Assembly: GCF_022682305.1 (NCBI RefSeq)
Contig: NZ_CP093528.1
Location: 378,501-442,500, forward strand
Length of the DNA: 64,000 nucleotides
Reading direction: 5' to 3'
Source of the DNA: Shinella zoogloeoides
GTDB lineage: Bacteria; Pseudomonadota; Alphaproteobacteria; Rhizobiales; Rhizobiaceae
This document shows, one piece after another, positions 1 to 8,733 of this stretch. The notes under the pieces are model-generated. The model worked only from the letters and a program-made list of their open reading frames with translations. It had not been told where the DNA came from and did not search any database. Within the stretch, counting starts at the first letter, position 1. Every line of letters starts with the position of its first letter. The translations under genes and the position numbers were made by a program.

Positions 1-1
1 A

Positions 2-256
2 GACGCCCTCGACATAGCGCAGGCAGCCATCTGGACGGTCGTCGTGGCCTCCGGTCCGGCCGTTCTCGTCGCCATGCTCGTGGGCGTCGCCATCGCCTTC
101 GTACAGGCGCTGACGCAGGTGCAGGAAATGACCCTCACCTTCGTGCCCAAGATCCTCGCGATCTTCGTGACGATCGCCATCTCGGCCCCCTTCATCGGCT
201 CCCAGATCTCCATCTTCACCAATCTCGTCTTCTCGCGAATAGAATCCGGATTCTAG
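2..256 (+). CDS. fliQ: Flagellar export apparatus protein FliQ (5' end outside window)
   Basis: FliQ is a small inner-membrane component of the flagellar type III export gate, assembled with FliP and FliR. The frame is already open at base 2, so about four N-terminal residues lie outside the window and the internal GTG at 44 is not the start. The visible 84 residues hold two hydrophobic helices flanking the family motif QALTQVQEMTLTFVPK. The protein ends in SRIESGF, as in rhizobial FliQ. The family is about 88 residues, so the gene is otherwise complete. It is followed by flhA and fliR in the same direction, the usual rhizobial order. Confidence 0.95.
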   Translation, partial: DALDIAQAAIWTVVVASGPAVLVAMLVGVAIAFVQALTQVQEMTLTFVPKILAIFVTIAISAPFIGSQISIFTNLVFSRIESGF

Positions 257-353
257 CTCACCTTCGCGCAAGCTTCGTTCTGTACCCATCGGATGAAATG
301 GGCGACGCGTGTGACGCGCCGCTGCCTCTCATGATGAGACGGGACGCATCCAG

Positions 354-2441
354 ATGGCGCAAGTACCGGCAATAAACCTTCCGAAGGTCAGCCCCAGTGG
401 CCGCGATATCGCGTTCGCCGTGGGCATCCTGACGATCCTGTCGATCCTGTTCCTGCCGATCCCGGCCTTCATGATCGACATCGGCCTCGCCTTCTCCATC
501 GCCTTCTCGGTGCTGATCCTGATGGTCTCGCTGTGGATCCAGCGCCCGCTCGACTTCTCGTCCTTCCCGACCGTCCTCCTCATCGCGACCATGGTGCGCC
601 TCGCGCTCAACATCGCAACGACGCGCGTCATCCTCTCGCATGGCAACGAGGGGCACGATGCGGCCGGCGGCGTGATCGCGGGCTTTGCCAGCCTCGTCAT
701 GTCGGGCGACTTCGTCATCGGTATCATCGTCTTCATGATCCTGATCGTGGTGAACTTCATCGTCATCACCAAGGGCGCGACCCGTATCGCGGAAGTCGGC
801 GCCCGCTTCACCCTCGACGCCATCCCCGGCAAGCAGATGTCGATCGACGCCGACCTTTCGGCCGGCCTCATCGACGAGAAGCAGGCGCAGCTGCGCCGCC
901 GCGAACTGGAAGAGGAAAGCTCCTTCTTCGGCTCGATGGACGGTGCCTCGAAATTCGTGCGCGGTGACGCCATCGCCGGCCTGCTCATCACCGCCATCAA
1001 CGTCTTCGGCGGCATCATCATCGGCTATTTCCGCCACGGCATGGAACTCGGCGAGGCGGCCGACGTCTTCGTGAAGCTCTCGGTCGGTGACGGTCTCGTC
1101 TCGCAGATCCCGGCCCTTATCGTTTCGCTCGCCGCCGGCCTCATCGTCTCGCGCGGCGGCACGTCCGGCTCCACCGACCAGGCGGTCGTCAACCAGCTTT
1201 CCGGCTATCCGCGCGCGCTCTTCGTCGCCTCCGGCCTGATGATGCTGCTCGCCGTCATGCCGGGCCTGCCTTTCTTCCCCTTCATGATCCTCGGCGGCGT
1301 CATGGCCTTCGGCGCCTGGATCATCCCGCGCCGTATCGCCGAGGAGAACCGCATCAAGCGCGAGGAGGAGGCCCAGCAGGTCCAGGCCTCGCGCGATCAG
1401 GAAAAGGATTCGGTCAAGTCGGTGCTCAAGACCGCCGAGATCGAGCTGCTGCTCGGCAAGCAGGTCTCCACCCGCCTTCTCGGCGCCCATCAGGAACTGG
1501 CGTTCCGCGTCGGCAAGATGCGCAAGAAATTCGCGGGGCAATACGGCTTCGTGGTGCCGGAAATCAAGGTCTCCGACGACATCACCATTCCCGACAAGTC
1601 CTACCAGATCCGCATCCACGGCACGACGATCGCCTCCAATATCGTGCGCGTCGGCGAAGTGCTCGTCGTCACCGGCGGCGGCCGCAAGCCGAGCGTGCCG
1701 GGCGACGATATCCGTGAGCCCGCCTTCGGCATGCCGGCGGTTTCGATCCTCGAGACCTTCGCCGATGACCTGCGCCGCGAGGGCTTCCACCCGATCGACA
1801 ACGTCTCGGTGGTGCTGACGCACCTGTCCGAAGTCATCCGCAACAACCTGCCGCAGCTTCTCTCCTACAAGGACGTGAAGGTGCTGATCGAGCGCCTCGA
1901 CCCGGAATACCGCAAGCTCGCGGACGAGATCTGCTCCTCGCACATGTCCTATTCGGGCCTGCAGGCCGTCCTGAAGCTGCTGCTCGCCGAACGCGTCTCC
2001 ATCCGCAACCTGCATCTCATCCTCGAAGCAGTCGCCGAACTCGCCCCGCATGTGCGCAAGACCGAGCAGATCGTCGAGCACGTCCGCATTCGCATGGCGC
2101 AGCAAATCTGCGGCGACCTCACGGACAACGGCGTGCTGCCGGTGCTCCGCCTCGGCAACAAGTGGGACATGGTCTTCCACCAGGCGCTCAAGCGCGACTC
2201 GAAGGGCGAAATCGTCGAGTTCGATATCGATCCGCGCCAGCTGGAGGAGTTTTCCGAGCAGGCGACCCGGGTTATCCGCGAGTTTCTCGACCGCGGCACG
2301 CCCTTTGTGCTGGTCACGTCGCCCGAATCCCGCTCTTATGTGCGCATGATCATCGAGCGCCTCTTCGCCACATTGCCGGTTCTCTCGCATGTCGAGCTTG
2401 CCAAGGGCATCGAGATCAAGATTCTCGGCTCCATTTCATGA
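354..2441 (+). CDS. flhA: Flagellar biosynthesis protein FlhA
   Basis: FlhA forms the nonameric ring of the flagellar export gate. It couples proton motive force to secretion and docks chaperone-substrate complexes through its cytoplasmic domain. The 695 residues match family length. The N-terminal third holds about eight membrane segments (residues ~15-320) with the FHIPEP-family loop [18 protein letters not shown] near residue 200. The cytoplasmic domain fills residues ~340-690. The ATG at 354 is taken as the start. The last codon overlaps the fliR start (ATGA at 2438), which suggests translational coupling. A 710-codon antisense frame opposite this gene is a GC-bias shadow. Confidence 0.97.
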   Translation: MAQVPAINLPKVSPSGRDIAFAVGILTILSILFLPIPAFMIDIGLAFSIAFSVLILMVSLWIQRPLDFSSFPTVLLIATMVRLALNIATTRVILSHGNEGHDAAGGVIAGFASLVMSGDFVIGIIVFMILIVVNFIVITKGATRIAEVGARFTLDAIPGKQMSIDADLSAGLIDEKQAQLRRRELEEESSFFGSMDGASKFVRGDAIAGLLITAINVFGGIIIGYFRHGMELGEAADVFVKLSVGDGLVSQIPALIVSLAAGLIVSRGGTSGSTDQAVVNQLSGYPRALFVASGLMMLLAVMPGLPFFPFMILGGVMAFGAWIIPRRIAEENRIKREEEAQQVQASRDQEKDSVKSVLKTAEIELLLGKQVSTRLLGAHQELAFRVGKMRKKFAGQYGFVVPEIKVSDDITIPDKSYQIRIHGTTIASNIVRVGEVLVVTGGGRKPSVPGDDIREPAFGMPAVSILETFADDLRREGFHPIDNVSVVLTHLSEVIRNNLPQLLSYKDVKVLIERLDPEYRKLADEICSSHMSYSGLQAVLKLLLAERVSIRNLHLILEAVAELAPHVRKTEQIVEHVRIRMAQQICGDLTDNGVLPVLRLGNKWDMVFHQALKRDSKGEIVEFDIDPRQLEEFSEQATRVIREFLDRGTPFVLVTSPESRSYVRMIIERLFATLPVLSHVELAKGIEIKILGSIS

Positions 2442-3190
2442 TCACGGACCCGCAGGGCACGGTGCTGGCGCTGTTCGCCGCCTTCTGCCGTGTCGGCGGG
2501 TGCTTCATGCTGCTGCCGGGTTTTTCCTCCGCGCGCCTTTCCGTGCAGATCCGCCTGTTCCTGGCGGTGGCGGTCTCCATCGCGATCCTGCCGATCCTCT
2601 GGGATACGATCTATCCGCGCGCCACCGGCTCGCTTGACGGCTACATCAAGATGATCGTCTTCGAGACGCTGACCGGTGCGGTCATCGGCCTCATCGCGCG
2701 CTACTACGTGCTCGGCCTGCAATTCGCCGGTACGGTTCTGACCATGATGATGGGCTTCAACGCGCCGCCGACGCCGGACGTGCTGGAAGACGCGGCCGAG
2801 AACCAGTTGACGAACCTTTTGTCGTTCGCCGCCCTCATGGTGCTCTTCATGCTGGATTTCCACCATGTCGTCATGCGGGCGCTGGTGGAGTCGTATAATG
2901 TCATGCCACTCGGCGCGGGCTTCAATCCGCAGAGCGCGCTGATCACGCTCACCGACACGCTGAGCCAGACCTTCATGATCATGCTGCGGCTCGCCAGCCC
3001 CTTCATCCTCTATGGTCTGGTCTTCAACGTCACCATCGGCCTCATCAACAAGCTCGCGCCGCAGATCCCGATCTACTTCGTCTCGCTGCCCTTCATCATC
3101 ATGGGCGGCCTGATCCTGATGTATTTCGGCATCCAGTCGCTACTGGAGATTTTCGCCGCCGGCTTCATGCCCGTATTCCAGGGCGGTTGA
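2438..3190 (+). CDS. fliR: Flagellar export apparatus protein FliR
   Basis: FliR is the third integral-membrane core subunit of the flagellar export gate, with FliP and FliQ. The protein is 250 residues, normal for the family, with about six hydrophobic segments and the conserved stretch [17 protein letters not shown] near residues 93-110. A longer frame opens at 2162, but the true start is the ATG at 2438. It overlaps the flhA stop by four bases and gives the expected N-terminus [13 protein letters not shown]. The next gene begins one base after its stop codon. Confidence 0.95.
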   Translation: MITDPQGTVLALFAAFCRVGGCFMLLPGFSSARLSVQIRLFLAVAVSIAILPILWDTIYPRATGSLDGYIKMIVFETLTGAVIGLIARYYVLGLQFAGTVLTMMMGFNAPPTPDVLEDAAENQLTNLLSFAALMVLFMLDFHHVVMRALVESYNVMPLGAGFNPQSALITLTDTLSQTFMIMLRLASPFILYGLVFNVTIGLINKLAPQIPIYFVSLPFIIMGGLILMYFGIQSLLEIFAAGFMPVFQGG

Positions 3191-3191
3191 G

Positions 3192-3590
3192 ATGGCGCAG
3201 AACCGGTCCGACAAGCTCAAGCGCCTCGTCAATGTCCAGCGTCATCTCGAGAAGATCGCCGAGATGGACCTTGCCAACACGACGCGCCAGCGGCAGGAGG
3301 TCGCCGAGACGATGGATGTCGTCATCGACGCGATCAATTCGCTCGACCCGGTGCACCGCAGCTTCTCCCATCACTATTCCGGCCAGTACAGCCGCCTGCA
3401 GCAGCAGGAGCAGATGCTGTCCAACGTGCAGCAGATGCACGAGATGCGCGTGGTGCGCGAGCGCACCAAGGGCGACCGCATGGAAGACCGCATGAAAGAG
3501 GCCCGCGAGGCCGAGGAACGCGTGGCGGCGGACGATTCGATCTACGACCTCATCGATCAGCACATCGCCTACAAGACGGGCGAGACCTAG
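3192..3590 (+). CDS. FliJ-like coiled-coil flagellar protein (hypothetical)
   Basis: This is a 132-residue, highly charged and almost entirely helical protein with no membrane segment or signal peptide. Heptad-like stretches are MAQNRSDKLKRLVNVQRHLE at the N-terminus and EDRMKEAREAEERVAADD near the C-terminus. It starts one base after the fliR stop, so it is very likely co-translated with the export gate genes. Size, charge and position resemble FliJ, the export chaperone-escort that links the ATPase ring to FlhA. I see no diagnostic residue that proves FliJ identity, so the assignment rests on architecture and context. It could be a rhizobium-specific flagellar protein. Confidence 0.7.
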   Translation: MAQNRSDKLKRLVNVQRHLEKIAEMDLANTTRQRQEVAETMDVVIDAINSLDPVHRSFSHHYSGQYSRLQQQEQMLSNVQQMHEMRVVRERTKGDRMEDRMKEAREAEERVAADDSIYDLIDQHIAYKTGET

Positions 3591-3852
3591 GCGTTTCGCC
3601 TCAAGCCTCTGGAACGAAAAGCGATTCTCGCCTGATGCTCAAGCTTGCGTCAGGGTGGATCGCCGCTGCGCCTCCGTCACGGCTTCGTCATCCGCCACCA
3701 GCCTCCCGTAAGGTTGAGCAGCGATAGTCGTATCAGGACGATGAAGAGGTTTGCCCAAGTGGCGAACCGGATGTCCGGAATGGTCATGAGGCCGGCGGAC
3801 CGCCATGAGGACGGGTCCGGCTGTTGAGAATCACCAGAAAAGGCTCTGACAC

Positions 3853-4404
3853 GTGGCAATTTCTCCCCCCAGCGACCTGGTGCTGGATGTCGTGCGCGCC
3901 GCCGACCCGACGCAGGTTCAGGAAGCGCAAGCCAAGCTGAAATCGAACCGCGCCGCTTTCGAGGCGACCAGCCTTGCCGAGGCGGGCGCCGGTTTCCAGG
4001 CCGCCGTCGGCATTCTCAATCGCAATTCGGTCACCACCCATGCCGCCGCCGAAGGCGTCAGCGCGGTCGGCGGCAAGGCCATCCCGGAACATCTTCGCAA
4101 GTTCGAGACGATGGTGCTGCAGAACTTCGTGAAATCGATGCTGCCCGCCGAGAGCGAGGAAACCTACGGCAAGGGCACGGCCGGCGAGATGTGGCGCGGC
4201 ATGATGGCCGACCAGCTCGGCGAGGTGCTCTCCAAGGGTGGCGGCATCGGCATTGCCGAGAGCCTCGCCAAGAAGAGCGGCGCCGGCGCCGATCCCAAGG
4301 AAAAGGATGTCGACCGTGTCGCAGCTGGCATGGTGCAGTCGATGCAGCGTGAGGCCTTCGCGGACCTGACGCCCGGCATCAAGGAACACGACAAGAAAGC
4401 ATAA
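3853..4404 (+). CDS. flgJ: FlgJ-type rod-binding protein
   Basis: This protein helps assemble the flagellar rod in the periplasm. It has 183 residues and carries only the FlgJ N-terminal rod-binding domain (core LRKFETMVLQNFVKSMLP, then EMWRGMMADQLGEVLSK). There is no muramidase domain, which is usual for alphaproteobacterial FlgJ/CheL-type proteins. The GTG at 3853 is chosen because it gives the N-terminus MAISPPSDLVLDVVRAADP known from rhizobia. A 262-bp stretch before it (3591-3852) holds no gene I can support. A FlgN-like gene follows after 15 bp. Confidence 0.85.
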   Translation: MAISPPSDLVLDVVRAADPTQVQEAQAKLKSNRAAFEATSLAEAGAGFQAAVGILNRNSVTTHAAAEGVSAVGGKAIPEHLRKFETMVLQNFVKSMLPAESEETYGKGTAGEMWRGMMADQLGEVLSKGGGIGIAESLAKKSGAGADPKEKDVDRVAAGMVQSMQREAFADLTPGIKEHDKKA

Positions 4405-4419
4405 GCGGAGAAGAGAACA

Positions 4420-4788
4420 ATGGAACAGGCGAACAACGAACTCCGGATCCGCACCGTCCTTGGCCGGCTCGAGACGATCATCGACAATGAGAACGACAAT
4501 ATCGGCAGCGATCCCGAATTCGACCTGCCCACCTCCAACGCGCACAAGAGCCGCTGCCTCTACGAGCTGGCCATGTTGACGCGCGACGTACGGCCGGACG
4601 AGGTTCCGCCGACCTTCTCCACGCAACTCGGCCGCGTGCGGGAAAAGCTCGCCGTCAATGCCCAGCGCGTCTCGGCGCATCTGGAAGCCGTGCGCGAGGT
4701 CGTCAGCATCCTGAAGAACGCCGTGCAGGACCTCGAGGCTGACGGTACCTATTCGCAGGAACAGTTCCGCCTGGGCTACGGCACATGA
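4420..4788 (+). CDS. FlgN-like flagellar chaperone (hypothetical)
   Basis: A 122-residue soluble, mainly helical protein sits between the rod-binding protein and a membrane protein. An upstream GGAGAAGAG supports the ATG at 4420. Its helical, charged make-up and the neighbouring rod-binding gene resemble FlgN-type chaperones, which guard hook-associated proteins before export. The similarity is structural and contextual: I cannot point to a diagnostic motif. The stop codon overlaps the next ATG by four bases (ATGA at 4785), so the two genes are probably translationally coupled. Confidence 0.6.
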   Translation: MEQANNELRIRTVLGRLETIIDNENDNIGSDPEFDLPTSNAHKSRCLYELAMLTRDVRPDEVPPTFSTQLGRVREKLAVNAQRVSAHLEAVREVVSILKNAVQDLEADGTYSQEQFRLGYGT

Positions 4789-5315
4789 TCAAGCTCATCG
4801 GCACCGGTGTCTGGGTTCTCGCCATCACGCTCGCTTCGGTCTATTTCTCGCTGAAGATGGCCTCGGCCCCCAAGGTGGACACCGCCGCGGCCGAGCGCGA
4901 GGCGGCGATGGAATTCGTCAGCGGCTATACGACCACCCTCCCGGTGATCGGGGAGGGCGGCGTCAACGGCTATCTCCTCACCAAGCTCGCCTACAAGGCC
5001 AACAAGGACCTGGCGGCCAAGCAGGTGGTGCCGCTGCCGCAGATGATCACCGACGAACTCTACACGCTGCTTGTCGGCCAGAAGATGATCGACGTGGCCA
5101 ATGCCGGCAGCTTCGATCTCGAAGCCTTTCGGGGTATCGTGAAAGAAGGGCTGAACCGCCGTTTCGGCGAGGAAGTCATTGCCGAAGTCTATGTCGAGCA
5201 GATCGACTATCTCACGACCGCGTCGGTGGAAAATCCGCCGCCGAGAAAGGGCGTGACGCTGCTGAAGGGTGAGGTCCCGGCCGTTGAGACCGAGGCGAAG
5301 AACAGCGGGCACTGA
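4785..5315 (+). CDS. FliL-like single-pass flagellar membrane protein
   Basis: This is a 176-residue protein with one N-terminal membrane anchor (residues ~5-25, TGVWVLAITLASVYFSLKM) and a periplasmic domain. The region around residues 115-145 (LNRRFGEEVIAEVYVEQIDY) resembles the C-terminal part of FliL, the stator-associated protein. The rest is divergent and the C-terminus adds a proline- and charge-rich tail. Four-base overlap with the preceding gene places it in the flagellar operon. The likely role is at the motor or basal body, inferred from fold hint and context. It ends 25 bp before a strong hairpin shared with the convergent glycosyltransferase gene. Confidence 0.6.
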   Translation: MIKLIGTGVWVLAITLASVYFSLKMASAPKVDTAAAEREAAMEFVSGYTTTLPVIGEGGVNGYLLTKLAYKANKDLAAKQVVPLPQMITDELYTLLVGQKMIDVANAGSFDLEAFRGIVKEGLNRRFGEEVIAEVYVEQIDYLTTASVENPPPRKGVTLLKGEVPAVETEAKNSGH

Positions 5316-5340
5316 CGGCGCGCGAAGGGGACGATTTCGG

Positions 5341-5370
5341 AAGGCCGGCCGCTAGAGCGAGCCGGCCTTT
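5341..5370. terminator. Bidirectional terminator hairpin between flagellar operon and wecG-like gene
   Basis: A 9-bp perfect stem (AAGGCCGGC at 5341-5349 with GCCGGCCTT at 5361-5369) encloses an 11-base loop. The stop codon of the minus-strand glycosyltransferase gene lies inside the loop. The stem ends in A/T pairs on both strands, so it could stop transcription from either side. Confidence 0.7.
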
Positions 5371-6140
5371 GCCGTTGCGGCCGATCCCCGCGTGGCGGAA
5401 ACGCTCGACAGCCTGTAGCGCAGGATATGATAGAGGAAGAGCGGGGCGGCGAGGTTCGGTGCCCGCATGAAGCGGGAAAGGCCTGCAAGGCGGCGCCGGC
5501 GCACGCCGACCGGCGCACGGGGAACCCCGGCGGTGAGCGTGGCGAACAGACCGCGAACGCTCAGCACGAGGCGTGCATGGCCGGGGCCGACATGCCGGTC
5601 GATCCAGGTTTCCTGCGCCGGGCTGTCCATGGCGACGATCAGGATATCCGCCTTGGCCGCGCGCACGCGCTCCATGACCTCGTCGGATTGGGCCGGCGCG
5701 AAGCCGCCGTCGGCGATGGGGAGAATATCGTGCCAGGGCGCATGACGGCGCAGCGTCTCTACGGCCTGCCCGAGCGTTGCCGCGTCGCCGCCGACCAGCG
5801 CGACGCGCATCGGCCGGGCCATATAGGTCAGGAGCGCGGGCACGAAGGATGCGCCGCTCATATTGGCCGGGAAGCTGCGGCCATGGAACAGCCGGGAAGC
5901 GATGTCGACGCCTTCTCCATCCGGCAGGACGATCTGACGCTGCAGCACTGCCCGGTACTCCGCGTCGCGCACCATCCGGTTGCCGTTCTCCGCGTCGAGA
6001 AACGTGATGACGCTCTGCCCGAAGGGCATGCCGGCGACCTCTTCGGCAAAGGTGAAGGCATCCGCCCAGCCGAGATCGCACACCGGCAGACCGAGAATAT
6101 CCCGTTGCGAGGCGATGATGTTGCCCGACACGAATGCCAT
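5352..6140 (-). CDS. WecG/TagA/CpsF family glycosyltransferase
   Basis: Members of this family (GT26) transfer N-acetylmannosamine-type or related sugars from UDP-sugars onto lipid-linked acceptors in cell-surface polysaccharide synthesis. The 262-residue protein shows the family signatures VLPDGEGVDIASRLF near residue 72 and VAMDSPAQETWIDRHVG near residue 168 (family form VGLGSPKQE-W). There is no membrane segment, as expected for a peripheral enzyme. It is convergent with the flagellar operon and stands alone, so its polysaccharide product cannot be read from context. The start at 6140 gives a complete family N-terminus. Confidence 0.85.
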   Translation of the reverse strand: MAFVSGNIIASQRDILGLPVCDLGWADAFTFAEEVAGMPFGQSVITFLDAENGNRMVRDAEYRAVLQRQIVLPDGEGVDIASRLFHGRSFPANMSGASFVPALLTYMARPMRVALVGGDAATLGQAVETLRRHAPWHDILPIADGGFAPAQSDEVMERVRAAKADILIVAMDSPAQETWIDRHVGPGHARLVLSVRGLFATLTAGVPRAPVGVRRRRLAGLSRFMRAPNLAAPLFLYHILRYRLSSVSATRGSAATAKAGSL

Positions 6141-6458
6141 ATGCGTTCCTTCCTGCCACTTTCGCCTTCTCCTCTAGCAGGATGGGTTGAAAAGCCGTTT
6201 AAGGATTTCGAGAAAAAGTGAGCGCTGATGTTCACCTCCTGGTAACCATGGAGGCAAGGGTTTGAAGACGCTCGGGAATCTCCACTCCTGCCCCGCTTTT
6301 CCGCATGTGGTCCGGCGAAATCGTCAAAGGCGGGGCGTTGGCTCTTCCCAATCGTTCGACTTGAATTTATGCGTTTTCGACAGCATAGGGCGTTGAGAGG
6401 CCATCCCGCCGCGCGCTCGCCCCACTAGACTGGGCGCAATTCATCCAGGGAGAGTTAT
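6141..6458. other. 318-bp divergent intergenic region (wecG-like / folD)
   Basis: No gene is supported here. The region must carry promoters for both flanking genes. The only structure I noticed is an imperfect palindrome at 6235-6254 (CCTCCTGGTA followed by ACCATGGAGG). No recognised operator or RNA motif was seen. Confidence 0.5.
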
Positions 6459-7358
6459 GTGACCACCATTATCGATGGGAAGCAGGTTGCCGCTTCCGTG
6501 ATTGACACCGTGAAGTCCGCCACCGCCGCCCTGGAAAAGGATGCCGGCATCAAGCCGGGCCTCGCCGTCGTCATCGTCGGCAACGATCCGGCAAGCCATG
6601 CCTATGTCTCCGCCAAGGGCCGCATGGCCAAGGAATGCGGCTTCAACTCCATCCAGCACACGCTGCCGGAGCAGACGACGCAGGAGGAGCTTGCCCGCCT
6701 CGTCGAGACGCTGAATGGCGATGAGAGCATCCACGGCATCCTCGTGCAGCTTCCCCTGCCGAAACACCTGAATTCCGAGCCGATCATCCAGTCGATCCGG
6801 CCGGAAAAGGATGTCGACGGCCTGCACGTCGTCAATGCCGGCAAGGTCGCGACCGGCGATCTCGACGGTGGTCTCGTCTCCTGCACGCCGGCCGGGGCCA
6901 TGGTCTTCGTGCGCCGCGTCCATGGCGAGGACCTGTCCGGCCTCAATGCCGTGGTGATCGGCCGCTCCAACCTCTTCGGCAAGCCGATGTCGGCCCTGTT
7001 GCTCGCCGCCAACGCGACGGTCACGACCGCTCACTCGCGCACGAAGGACCTTCCCGCCGTCTGCCGCAATGCCGATATCCTCGTTGCCGCGGTCGGCCGC
7101 CCGGAAATGGTCAAGGCCGACTGGGTGAAGCCCGGTGCGACCGTCATCGACGTCGGCATCAACCGTGTCGCCGCTCCGGAAAAGGGCGAGGGCAAGTCCC
7201 GCCTCGTCGGCGACGTCGCCTTTGAGGAATGCGCGAAGGTCGCGGGCGTCATCACCCCGGTTCCCGGTGGCGTGGGTCCGATGACCATCGCCATGCTGAT
7301 GGCCAATACGGTCATTGCCGCCTGCCGCAAGGCCGGCAGGATACCGCCGAAGTTCTGA
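6459..7358 (+). CDS. folD: Bifunctional methylenetetrahydrofolate dehydrogenase/cyclohydrolase FolD
   Basis: FolD interconverts 5,10-methylene-, methenyl- and 10-formyl-tetrahydrofolate in one-carbon metabolism, in the cytosol. The 299 residues match family length. Visible signatures are [15 protein letters not shown] with the catalytic lysine region near residue 55, the folate-binding block [12 protein letters not shown] near residue 95, and [18 protein letters not shown] near the C-terminus. [15 protein letters not shown] is the dinucleotide-binding loop region. The GTG at 6459 is used: the ATG two bases earlier is followed directly by a stop. A hairpin terminator follows at 7376. Rhizobia often carry two folD copies. 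Confidence 0.97.
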   Translation: MTTIIDGKQVAASVIDTVKSATAALEKDAGIKPGLAVVIVGNDPASHAYVSAKGRMAKECGFNSIQHTLPEQTTQEELARLVETLNGDESIHGILVQLPLPKHLNSEPIIQSIRPEKDVDGLHVVNAGKVATGDLDGGLVSCTPAGAMVFVRRVHGEDLSGLNAVVIGRSNLFGKPMSALLLAANATVTTAHSRTKDLPAVCRNADILVAAVGRPEMVKADWVKPGATVIDVGINRVAAPEKGEGKSRLVGDVAFEECAKVAGVITPVPGGVGPMTIAMLMANTVIAACRKAGRIPPKF

Positions 7359-7375
7359 ACGATCGACAATATGCG

Positions 7376-7399
7376 AAGGCGCCCTGCGGGGCGCCTTTT
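7376..7399 (+). terminator. Rho-independent terminator of folD
   Basis: An 8-bp stem AAGGCGCC / GGCGCCTT closes a short loop and is followed by TTTT on the plus strand. It lies 17 bp after the folD stop and touches the end of the convergent aglR gene. Confidence 0.75.
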
Positions 7400-8424
7400 C
7401 ATTTGCCCGGCGCAGGTCCCGTCGAGGCGCGCACGATGAGGTCTGCCTTCCACAATTCCTGCTGCGGCAGCGTCTCCAGTTGCAGGATGCCGGCGATGAG
7501 GCGGCGGGCGATGCGCTGGCCGGCGGCGCGCAGCGACGAACGCGTCGTCGTCAGCGGCACCATGAAGTTCTCCGGTTTCAGCATCGGCAGCACGTCGTCG
7601 TGGGCGATCAGCGAGATATCCGAGCCGAGCTTCAGCCCCGCCTGGCCGATGGCACGTACCGCACCGAGCGCCAGCACGGTGCTGGAACACAGCACCGCCG
7701 TCGGCGGTGTGTCGAGCTGGAGAAAGCGCTCCATGGCGCGAAAGCCGTGCTCGTCCGTCATCTGCGAATGGTGCACGCAATCCTCGCGCAGTTCGAGGCC
7801 GTGTTCGGCAAGCGCGCGCACGGTGCCCTTCTTCCGGCGGATCGCGAAGGTCAGGTGCTCGGGACCGTTGAGAAGCGCGAAACGCCGGTGGCCGAGCTGC
7901 GCCAGCAGGCGGGCAGCGTCGTAGAAGGCGCCGGTATTGTCGATGTCCACGAAGGGATAATCCGTCGGCACGCCGATCGAGCGGCCATGCACCACGAAGG
8001 GTGTCTTCAGCGATTTCAGCATGGCGATGCGCGGGTCCTTCTCGCGCATATAGGCAAGGAAAAGCGCATCCACATTGCCGCTCGCCACCAGCCGCCGGCA
8101 GGTCGCGGCCTCGTCGTCCGGGTGGCTCGGATTGATGACGAAATGGAAATCGTGCTTGACCGCCTCGTCGCCGAGGCCGGCCAGGAACTCGCCGAAATGC
8201 ACGTCGGACTCGATGCCGTCGGCCATCGGCATGACGAGGCCGATCGAGCCGGCCCGACCGGTCGCAAGGCGCTGGGCGGCGCGGTTCGGCCGGTATCCCG
8301 TCTCCCGGACGGCGTCGAGCACGCGCTGGCGTGTCTCGGCGTTCACCTCCGGATAGCCGTTCAAAGCCCTGCTCACGGTTGTCTGCGAGAGGCCCAGCAA
8401 TTGCGATAACTGCTTGAGATTCAC
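7399..8424 (-). CDS. aglR: LacI-family repressor AglR of the alpha-glucoside operon
   Basis: The protein is a 341-residue LacI/GalR-type regulator. The N-terminal helix-turn-helix and hinge helix cover residues 1-60 (LSQLLGLSQTTVSRALNGY, then GYRPNRAAQRLATGR), followed by a periplasmic-binding-protein-like sugar-sensing domain. It is divergent from aglEFGAK, and three AAAGCGCTTT-type palindromes lie in the shared region. Repression relieved by an alpha-glucoside or its product is the expected mode: the family is known to work this way, and the ligand is inferred from the neighbouring transporter. The position matches aglR of S. meliloti. Confidence 0.88.
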   Translation of the reverse strand: MNLKQLSQLLGLSQTTVSRALNGYPEVNAETRQRVLDAVRETGYRPNRAAQRLATGRAGSIGLVMPMADGIESDVHFGEFLAGLGDEAVKHDFHFVINPSHPDDEAATCRRLVASGNVDALFLAYMREKDPRIAMLKSLKTPFVVHGRSIGVPTDYPFVDIDNTGAFYDAARLLAQLGHRRFALLNGPEHLTFAIRRKKGTVRALAEHGLELREDCVHHSQMTDEHGFRAMERFLQLDTPPTAVLCSSTVLALGAVRAIGQAGLKLGSDISLIAHDDVLPMLKPENFMVPLTTTRSSLRAAGQRIARRLIAGILQLETLPQQELWKADLIVRASTGPAPGK

Positions 8425-8445
8425 ATGCTTAGCTTTCTTGAAAGA

Positions 8446-8460
8446 CCAAAAGCGCTTTGG
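8446..8460. promoter_or_regulatory. LacI-type operator O1 (aglR-proximal)
   Basis: CCAAAAGCGCTTTGG lies 22 bp upstream of the aglR start. The central AAAGCGCTTT is a perfect palindrome of the LacI/GalR type, with a one-base-longer left flank. It is well placed for autoregulation of aglR. Confidence 0.75.
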
Positions 8461-8489
8461 ATATTATCCATTTTATCCCCGATTGTGCC

Positions 8490-8503
8490 CCAAAGCGCTT
8501 CGG
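8490..8503. promoter_or_regulatory. LacI-type operator O2
   Basis: CCAAAGCGCTTCGG is a near-perfect copy of the same palindrome, with one arm mismatch. Its centre is 43 bp from that of O1. Confidence 0.7.
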
Positions 8504-8518
8504 TATCTAACATCAGCC

Positions 8519-8541
8519 AATCCCGCAGGAAAAGCGGGATT
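8519..8541. repeat. Inverted repeat in aglR-aglE intergenic region
   Basis: AATCCCGC and GCGGGATT form a perfect 8-bp stem around a 7-base loop. There is no T-run, so it is not a typical terminator. It lies between operators O2 and O3 and its role is unknown. Confidence 0.5.
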
Positions 8542-8617
8542 TAGTCATTTTGCGGCGCAAAAATACGCTGCGCTGCGTCAGAAGCGCCATTGCTGCCTGC
8601 AAATGATTCGTGGGGTC

Positions 8618-8647
8618 TTGACGAAGGCAAGGTGGAAGTGGGATGAA
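8618..8647 (+). promoter_or_regulatory. Candidate sigma-70 promoter of aglEFGAK
   Basis: TTGACG at 8618-8623 is a good -35 box. An 18-bp spacer leads to GATGAA (8642-8647), a weak -10. The predicted start point falls at operator O3, so repressor binding there would block initiation. The -10 assignment is tentative. Confidence 0.45.
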
Positions 8648-8653
8648 GAGAAA

Positions 8654-8669
8654 TCCAAAGCGCTTTGAA
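8654..8669. promoter_or_regulatory. LacI-type operator O3 (aglE-proximal)
   Basis: TCCAAAGCGCTTTGAA holds the perfect core CAAAGCGCTTTG. It lies 64 bp before the aglE start, immediately downstream of the candidate promoter, the classical position for a repressor. Confidence 0.75.
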
Positions 8670-8733
8670 TTTTGGCTAGGGAAGAGACCGCCCGCTCCGG
8701 GAGAGAGCGGGTTTGCTATGGGAGGCAAATCAG

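Noticed and set aside
258..2390. 710-codon antisense frame opposite flhA
   Set aside because: flhA is unmistakable on the plus strand. The antisense translation is rich in His, Asp, Glu and Arg without any recognisable domain.
3645..3827. 60-codon frames on both strands between the FliJ-like gene and flgJ
   Set aside because: No ribosome binding site, no conserved character and mutually overlapping. Treated as non-coding.
5352..6140. Glycosyltransferase as a flagellin-modifying enzyme
   Set aside because: It adjoins flagellar genes but is convergent with them and separated by a terminator. The family acts on lipid-linked polysaccharide precursors, so flagellar glycosylation is unsupported.
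8519..8541. Hairpin in aglR-aglE region as a terminator
   Set aside because: It has no T-run and lies upstream of both divergent genes.
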